Below are positions 59,608 to 64,000 of a stretch of DNA of 64,000 nt, piece after piece. The DNA comes from Sulfurisoma sp963709555 (GTDB lineage Bacteria; Pseudomonadota; Gammaproteobacteria; Burkholderiales; Rhodocyclaceae). The notes below the pieces were generated by a model that made no database searches, was not told the origin of the DNA, and was given only the letters and a program-made list of their open reading frames with translations. Position numbers and translations under genes: made by a program. The stretch lies in NCBI GenBank assembly GCA_963709555.1, contig CAVPWR010000008.1:682001-746000 (forward strand), given 5' to 3'. Numbering within the stretch: the stretch's first letter is position 1; the number at the start of each line of letters is the position of its first letter.

Positions 59608-60348
59608 ATGCTGGCAATCATCGGCGGCAGCGGCCTGACGCAGCTGGCCTATCTCAACGTCACGCACCGCGAGGTGGTGCGCACGCCCTACGGCGAACCA
59701 TCGAGCATCCTCAGTTTCGGCCGCATCGGCTGCCGCGACGTCGTTTTCATCGCCCGCCATGGCCACGGCCACACGATACCGCCGCATCTGGTCAATTACC
59801 GCGCCAACGTCTGGGCGCTGTCCAAGGCCGCAAAGGCCGAGGGCATCGTTTCGGTGGCCTCGGTCGGCGGCATTCGAGGCGATCTCAAGCCCGGCGTGGT
59901 CGTCGTGCCGCACCAGATCATCGACTACACCTGGGGCCGCAAGCATACCTACGAGGAGGGCGGCGACAGCCAGGTCGCCCACGTCGACTTCACCGAACCC
60001 TACGACGGGGCGCTGCGCCGGGGTCTGCTGGCAGCGGCTCAGGGCGCCGGCGAGGCGGTGGTCGACGGCGCGGTCTATGGCACGACCCAGGGACCGCGCC
60101 TCGAAACCGCGGCGGAGATCAACCGGATGGAGCGCGATGGCGCCGACATCATCGGCATGACCGGCATGCCCGAGGCGGGGCTGGCGCGCGAGCTGGACAT
60201 GCCCTACGCGGCGATCTGCGTGGTCGCCAACTGGTGCGCCGGGCGCCACGACTCGGCCAACGGCATCCGCTTCGATACCATCGAATCCGGGCTGCAGGAC
60301 TCGTTGGCCCGCGTGCGCCACATCGTCGAGCACTTCTGCCAAGGATGA
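59608..60348 (+). CDS. S-methyl-5'-thioinosine phosphorylase (MTAP family)
   Basis: A 246-residue phosphorylase of the MtnP/purine-nucleoside-phosphorylase II family. IIGGSGLTQLAYL carries the phosphate loop; HGHGHTIPPHLVNYRANVWA and TQGPRLETAAEIN are conserved. The replaced residues in the purine pocket suggest the bacterial thioinosine enzyme, but this is a family-level call. It overlaps def by 4 bp. Confidence 0.8.
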   Translation: MLAIIGGSGLTQLAYLNVTHREVVRTPYGEPSSILSFGRIGCRDVVFIARHGHGHTIPPHLVNYRANVWALSKAAKAEGIVSVASVGGIRGDLKPGVVVVPHQIIDYTWGRKHTYEEGGDSQVAHVDFTEPYDGALRRGLLAAAQGAGEAVVDGAVYGTTQGPRLETAAEINRMERDGADIIGMTGMPEAGLARELDMPYAAICVVANWCAGRHDSANGIRFDTIESGLQDSLARVRHIVEHFCQG

Positions 60349-60878
60349 TTCAGGAAGTCCTGCGCATGGGCGATGCGCGGCTGCTTCGCGTGGCCCGACC
60401 GGTCGAGAATTTCGACACTCCCGCGCTTCACTCGCTGCTGGCCGACATGCGCGACACCATGGCCCATCTCGATGGCGCCGGCCTCGCCGCGCCGCAGATC
60501 GGTGTTGACCTGCGGGTGGTGATCTTCGGTTGCGAGTCCAATCCGCGGTATCCCCTGGCGGATCCGGTGCCGAATACTGTCCTCATCAATCCCGAGTTGA
60601 CGCCGCTGGGCGATGACGAGGAGGAGGGCTGGGAGGGCTGCCTGTCGGTGCCGGGCATGCGCGGTCTGGTGCCGCGCATTCGGCGCCTGCGCTATGCCGG
60701 CTTCGACGAGCGGGGGCGGCGCTTCGAGCGCGAAGTCGAGGGCTTTCACGCCCGCGTCGTGCAGCACGAGTGCGACCATCTCGATGGCATTCTCTACCCG
60801 ATGCGCATCCGCGATTTCAGTAAGTTCGGCTTCACCGACGTGCTGTTTCCCGATGGCGCCGCGGCACCGGACGACTGA
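60345..60878 (+). CDS. def: peptide deformylase
   Basis: A 177-residue metalloenzyme removing formyl from nascent proteins. The three motifs are GAGLAAPQIGVDLRVVIF, EGCLSVPGMRGL and VVQHECDHLDGILYP. The ATG at 60345 overlaps the previous stop (ATGA). It is not next to fmt, so it may be a second copy; only this copy is in view. Confidence 0.9.
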   Translation: MIQEVLRMGDARLLRVARPVENFDTPALHSLLADMRDTMAHLDGAGLAAPQIGVDLRVVIFGCESNPRYPLADPVPNTVLINPELTPLGDDEEEGWEGCLSVPGMRGLVPRIRRLRYAGFDERGRRFEREVEGFHARVVQHECDHLDGILYPMRIRDFSKFGFTDVLFPDGAAAPDD

Positions 60879-60979
60879 TTTTCACATTGATGGCCGTACT
60901 TTACGACCGTGGAATGATGTTTGTCCGCTTCGTCGGCACGCACCGGCAGTACGACAAGATCGACGTCGAGACAATTTGA
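60869..60979 (+). pseudogene. truncated HigB-type toxin (C-terminal remnant)
   Basis: Only the last ~35 residues remain: FTLMAVLYDRGMMFVRFVGT then HRQYDKIDVETI, ending TGA at 60979. The VRFVGTHxxYDxID segment is a hallmark of HigB mRNA interferases, whose usual length is about 95-100. The N-terminal half is absent because def ends at 60878 directly before it. It lies 11 bp before a higA-type gene, the normal toxin-antitoxin order. Confidence 0.7.
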
Positions 60980-60990
60980 AGGAGCAAGGC

Positions 60991-61380
60991 ATGGAACTCA
61001 AGCCCATCAGGACCAGGAAGGAGCATCAGTCGGCGCTGGCGGAAGCCTCCCGCCTATGGGACGCTTCGCCCAAGTCTCCGGCGGCCGATCGACTCGCCGT
61101 GCTGACCATGCTGATCGAAGACTACGAGCGCCGGCATTACCCGATTGTCGATCCCGACCCCATAGAATTCCTGCAGCACGTCATGGAAAGCCGTGACCTG
61201 ACCCGAAAAGACCTGGAACCCTACATCGGGCCGCGCGGACGCGTGGCAGACATCATGAACCGTTCTCGCCCTTTGACACTCGAGATGATCCGCCGCCTCG
61301 CGGAAGGATTGGAGCTGCCTGCCGGCGTGTTGATCAGGCCCTACAGGCTGCGGCGAGACGAAGAACTGGCGGCGGCGTAA
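60991..61380 (+). CDS. HigA-like XRE-family antitoxin
   Basis: A 129-residue helix-turn-helix protein. The start MELKPIRTRKEHQSALAEAS and C-terminal HTH (FLQHVMESRDLTRKDLEPYI; RVADIMNRSRPLTLEMIRRL) match HigA. GGAGCAAGG precedes the ATG. Its toxin partner is truncated, so it is an orphan antitoxin. Confidence 0.8.
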   Translation: MELKPIRTRKEHQSALAEASRLWDASPKSPAADRLAVLTMLIEDYERRHYPIVDPDPIEFLQHVMESRDLTRKDLEPYIGPRGRVADIMNRSRPLTLEMIRRLAEGLELPAGVLIRPYRLRRDEELAAA

Positions 61381-61418
61381 GGCGCCGCGCGACTCGCTTG
61401 CCGGGCATCGAAGGGCCC

Positions 61419-62042
61419 ATGCGTATCCTCCTCGTTCTCCTCGCCTCGCTGCTCCTCGCCGCCTGCGGCGGCGGGCAGAAGGCACAACCGCTGCCCCCGG
61501 GCACCGTGGTGCTCGCCTTCGGCGACAGCGTCACCTTCGGCACCGGGGCTGCCCCCGGCGAGGACTACCCGACACGGCTGGCGGCGATCACCGGCTGGAA
61601 CATCACCAACGCCGGCGTTTCCGGCGACACGGCCGAGGCGGCGAAGGGGCGCATCCGCGCTGCGCTCGAGCAGTCGGCACCGGCGCTGGTCATCGTCGAG
61701 CTCGGCGGCAACGACTTCCTGCGGCGCCGACCCGAGGGCCAGATCAGGGAGGACCTGCGCAAGATCCTCGCCGAAGTGCGCGCGGCGAAGATTCCGGTGG
61801 TGCTGGTGGCGGTGCCGCGCTTCTCGCTGCTCGGTGCTGCCGTGGGCGCCTTGCCCGATGCGGAACTCTACGAACAACTGGCCGAGGAGGAGAAAGTGCC
61901 CCTGGTGCCCAAGGTCTTCGCGCGCATCCTTTCCGATCCCGGACTGAAGTCGGACCAGATCCACCCCAACGCCGAGGGTTACCGGCAACTGGCCGAAGGC
62001 ATCGCCGAATCGCTGCGCGACGCCGGATTCCTGGCGAAATAG
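61419..62042 (+). CDS. GDSL/SGNH lipoprotein esterase
   Basis: A 207-residue lipoprotein. The lipobox is LLLAAC at the end of a signal (MRILLVLLASLLLAACGGG). Catalytic blocks: FGDSVTFGTG (Ser), VELGGNDFLRR (Asn), and DQIHPNAEGY (Asp/His). This resembles TesA-type thioesterase/arylesterases. ATG at 61419 rather than the earlier GTG/ATG at 61398 gives the proper signal. Confidence 0.85.
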   Translation: MRILLVLLASLLLAACGGGQKAQPLPPGTVVLAFGDSVTFGTGAAPGEDYPTRLAAITGWNITNAGVSGDTAEAAKGRIRAALEQSAPALVIVELGGNDFLRRRPEGQIREDLRKILAEVRAAKIPVVLVAVPRFSLLGAAVGALPDAELYEQLAEEEKVPLVPKVFARILSDPGLKSDQIHPNAEGYRQLAEGIAESLRDAGFLAK

Positions 62043-62045
62043 GCG

Positions 62046-62070
62046 CAAAAGTCGGTGCTGGCGGGACGCC
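62046..62070 (-). repeat. short interspersed element, reverse copy upstream of acuI
   Basis: The plus strand reads CAAAAGTCGGTGCTGGCGGG then ACGCC, the reverse complement of the 2109 copy with one difference. It lies 4 bp after the GDSL stop, well upstream of a -10-like TATACT (62114-62119). Confidence 0.7.
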
Positions 62071-62144
62071 GATTGCGGGTGACGGCGTCAGCTTCCCGAA
62101 ATCTGCCTGTGTCTATACTCTTTGGATTGCGAGGAGGAGCGAGC

Positions 62145-63134
62145 ATGAGCTTCAAGGCTTATCTGATCGAACAGCAGGACGGCAAGGTGGCGAGCCGCTT
62201 CGCCGACATGGATGAGAGCCAGCTCGACGCGGGCGAGGTGACCATCCGCGTCGCCTGGTCGAGCGTCAATTACAAGGACGCGCTGGCGGCGACCGGCGCC
62301 GGCCGCATCATCCGGCGTTTCCCCTGCATCGGCGGCGTCGATCTCGCCGGCACGGTGACGGCATCGGGCGATCCGCGCTTCTCCCCGGGCGACGAGGTGA
62401 TCGCCACCAGCTACGACATAGGCGTCGCCCACCACGGCGGCTATGCCGAAATGGCGCGGGTGCCGGCGGACTGGGTCATCAAGCGGCCGGCCGGGCTGAC
62501 GCTGAAGGAGGCGATGGCTCTGGGCACCGCGGGCTTCACCGCGGGCCTGGGCATCGTGCGCATGGAAGAAAACGGCCTGCGGCCCGAGAACGGCCCGGTC
62601 GTCGTCTCCGGCGCCACGGGCGGTGTCGGCAGCCTCGCCATCGACATGCTGGCCGGGCGAGGCTACGAGGTCGTGGCACTGACCGGCAAGGCAAGCGAGA
62701 CGGACTACCTCAAGGGCCTCGGCGCGAAGGACGTGCTGCTGAGACAAAAGCTCGATCTCGCCAAGATCAAGCCGCTGGGCAACGAAATGTGGGCGGGCGC
62801 CGTCGACAACCTCGGCGGCGACGTGCTGGCCTGGATGGCCAGCACCATGAAGCGCAACGGCACCATCGCCAGCATCGGCCTGGCCGCCAGCATGAGCCTC
62901 AACACCACGGTGGCGCCCTTCATCCTGCGCGGCGCCTGCCTGCTCGGCATCGATTCCGGCTACACCGGCGAGCCCTATCGCCACGGCGTCTGGCAGCGTC
63001 TGGCCACCGACCTCAAGCCCAAGCATCTGGCGGCGATGACGCGGACCATCGCCTTCACCGATCTGCCGCAAGTGTTCGACGATTTCATCCAGGCGCGCGC
63101 CCACGGCCGCGTCGTGGTCGAGATCGCCGGCTGA
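62145..63134 (+). CDS. acuI: NADPH-dependent acrylyl-CoA reductase AcuI
   Basis: A 329-residue zinc-free medium-chain reductase, YhdH/AcuI type. Opening MSFKAYLIEQQDGKVASRF, NAD(P) loop VVSGATGGVGSLAIDMLAG and SSVNYKDALAATGAG fit the family. It converts acrylyl-CoA to propionyl-CoA. GAGGAGG precedes the ATG at 62145. Followed by prpE, consistent with propionate/3-hydroxypropionate metabolism. Confidence 0.85.
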   Translation: MSFKAYLIEQQDGKVASRFADMDESQLDAGEVTIRVAWSSVNYKDALAATGAGRIIRRFPCIGGVDLAGTVTASGDPRFSPGDEVIATSYDIGVAHHGGYAEMARVPADWVIKRPAGLTLKEAMALGTAGFTAGLGIVRMEENGLRPENGPVVVSGATGGVGSLAIDMLAGRGYEVVALTGKASETDYLKGLGAKDVLLRQKLDLAKIKPLGNEMWAGAVDNLGGDVLAWMASTMKRNGTIASIGLAASMSLNTTVAPFILRGACLLGIDSGYTGEPYRHGVWQRLATDLKPKHLAAMTRTIAFTDLPQVFDDFIQARAHGRVVVEIAG

Positions 63135-63164
63135 ATTCAACCGAACAACAAAAGGGAGCGAGAC

Positions 63165-64000
63165 ATGGCGAGTTACAAGGAGTTTCATCAGCGTTCCATC
63201 GAGCAGCCCGACGCCTTCTGGGGCGAGGAGGCGAAACTGATCGACTGGCACAAGCCGCCGCAGCAGATCTGCGACTACTCGCGCCCGCCCTTCGTCAAAT
63301 GGTTCGTCGGTGGCGAGACCAACCTCTGCCACAACGCCGTCGACCGCCACGCGGCCGCCCGTCCCAACGACCGCGCGCTGATCTACGTCTCGACCGAAAC
63401 CAACGAGGAGAAGATTTATACCTTCGCCGAGCTCAAGTCCGAAGTGATGCGCATGGCCGCGATCATGCAGTCGCTCGGCGTCGGCAAGGGCGACCGCGTG
63501 CTGATCTACATGCCGATGATCGCCGAGGCCTGCTTCGCCATGCTCGCCTGCGCCCGCATCGGCGCGATCCACTCGGTGGTTTTCGGCGGCTTCGCCTCGG
63601 GCTCGCTCGCCACTCGCATCGACGACGCTAAGCCGAAACTCATCGTCTCCTCCGATGCCGGCATGCGCGGCGGCAAGGCCGTGCCCTACAAGCACCTACT
63701 CGACGAGGCCATCAACATCGCCGAAGCCAAGCCGGCCAAGGTGCTGATGATCGACCGCGGCCTCGACAAGGCCTTCAACAAGGTTGCGGGCCGCGACGTC
63801 GATTACGCCACGCTGCGCGCCGAGCACATGAACGCCGACGTGCCCTGCACCTGGCTGGAATCCTCCGAGCCCTCGTACATCCTCTACACCTCGGGCACCA
63901 CGGGCAAGCCCAAGGGCGTGCAGCGCGACACCGGCGGCTATGCGGTGGCGCTGGCGGCATCCATGAAGCACATCTACACCGGCTTCGCCGGCGAGACCTA
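63165..64000 (+). CDS. prpE: propionate-CoA ligase PrpE, 3' truncated by the window
   Basis: An acyl-adenylate-forming enzyme. The opening YKEFHQRSIEQPDAFWGEEA and the AMP motif YILYTSGTTGKPKGVQRDTG match PrpE more closely than acetyl-CoA synthetase; 278 residues are visible. AAAGGGAG precedes the ATG at 63165. It continues beyond 64000. Confidence 0.85.
   Translation, partial: MASYKEFHQRSIEQPDAFWGEEAKLIDWHKPPQQICDYSRPPFVKWFVGGETNLCHNAVDRHAAARPNDRALIYVSTETNEEKIYTFAELKSEVMRMAAIMQSLGVGKGDRVLIYMPMIAEACFAMLACARIGAIHSVVFGGFASGSLATRIDDAKPKLIVSSDAGMRGGKAVPYKHLLDEAINIAEAKPAKVLMIDRGLDKAFNKVAGRDVDYATLRAEHMNADVPCTWLESSEPSYILYTSGTTGKPKGVQRDTGGYAVALAASMKHIYTGFAGET

Overview
The window is a high-GC, gene-dense bacterial chromosome segment. 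Gene content and order (rimP-nusA-infB-rbfA-truB-rpsO-pnp; smc-zipA-ligA; dapC-dapD-pilU-dapE-prmB; a tandem glycine riboswitch before gcvT-gcvH-gcvP) point to a betaproteobacterium, most likely of the Rhodocyclales group. That assignment is inference from gene order and protein features, not from a search. Almost everything is housekeeping; I see no prophage, insertion sequence, CRISPR array or rRNA operon.

Layout. 1-7 kb: the 3' part of relA, rbgA, a small K+ channel, two secreted proteins, a SagB-type nitroreductase, an rRNA-type methyltransferase, slyX and a 4-OT tautomerase. 7-8.5 kb: a visibly AT-richer islet with a Tat-exported ferritin-like DUF2202 protein and a 58-residue secreted Cys-containing protein just upstream of it. 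8.5-15.6 kb: a U32 (RlhA-like) protein, a zinc-ribbon protein and a molybdo-hydroxylase cluster (2Fe-2S subunit, Mo subunit, XdhC-like, MocA-like). 15.6-23.3 kb (minus strand): an ettA-like ABC-F gene full of frameshifts, ccdAB, a free-standing lipoyl protein, a gcvR-like ACT protein and gcvPHT behind a glycine riboswitch. 23.3-29.2 kb: rnm, yciO-like, an M50 protease, trpS, scpA, scpB and rluB-like. 29.2-38 kb: the translation/RNA operon. 38-47.6 kb: dksA, three tRNAs (Pro, Arg, His), prmB, dapE, pilU, dapD, dapC, EamA and TauE transporters, and queF. 47.6-57 kb: smc-zipA-ligA-galU-hpt and a cyclic-2,3-diphosphoglycerate-synthetase-like GTPase. 57-64 kb: an SRPBCC protein, typA, a methylthioinosine phosphorylase, def, a truncated higB with intact higA, a GDSL lipoprotein, acuI and the start of prpE.

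Two kinds of structure lie beneath the genes. First, short GC-rich repeats recur both between and inside genes. One family has a short form (about 25 nt) and a long form that carries exactly 24 extra bases (8 codons); several copies are translated as part of otherwise ordinary proteins. A second family is a stem-loop with a conserved loop and covarying stems. Other hairpin modules sit behind dksA and dapD. Second, single-base indels break at least nine genes, including trpS, zipA, gcvP and relA, and roughly a dozen of them fall in ettA alone. Because the protein sequence stays well conserved in each successive frame, and several of these genes are normally essential, I read most of them as consensus errors in an unpolished assembly rather than real pseudogenes. 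ORF run-ons (XdhC, EamA, TrpS-ScpA) need the same caution.
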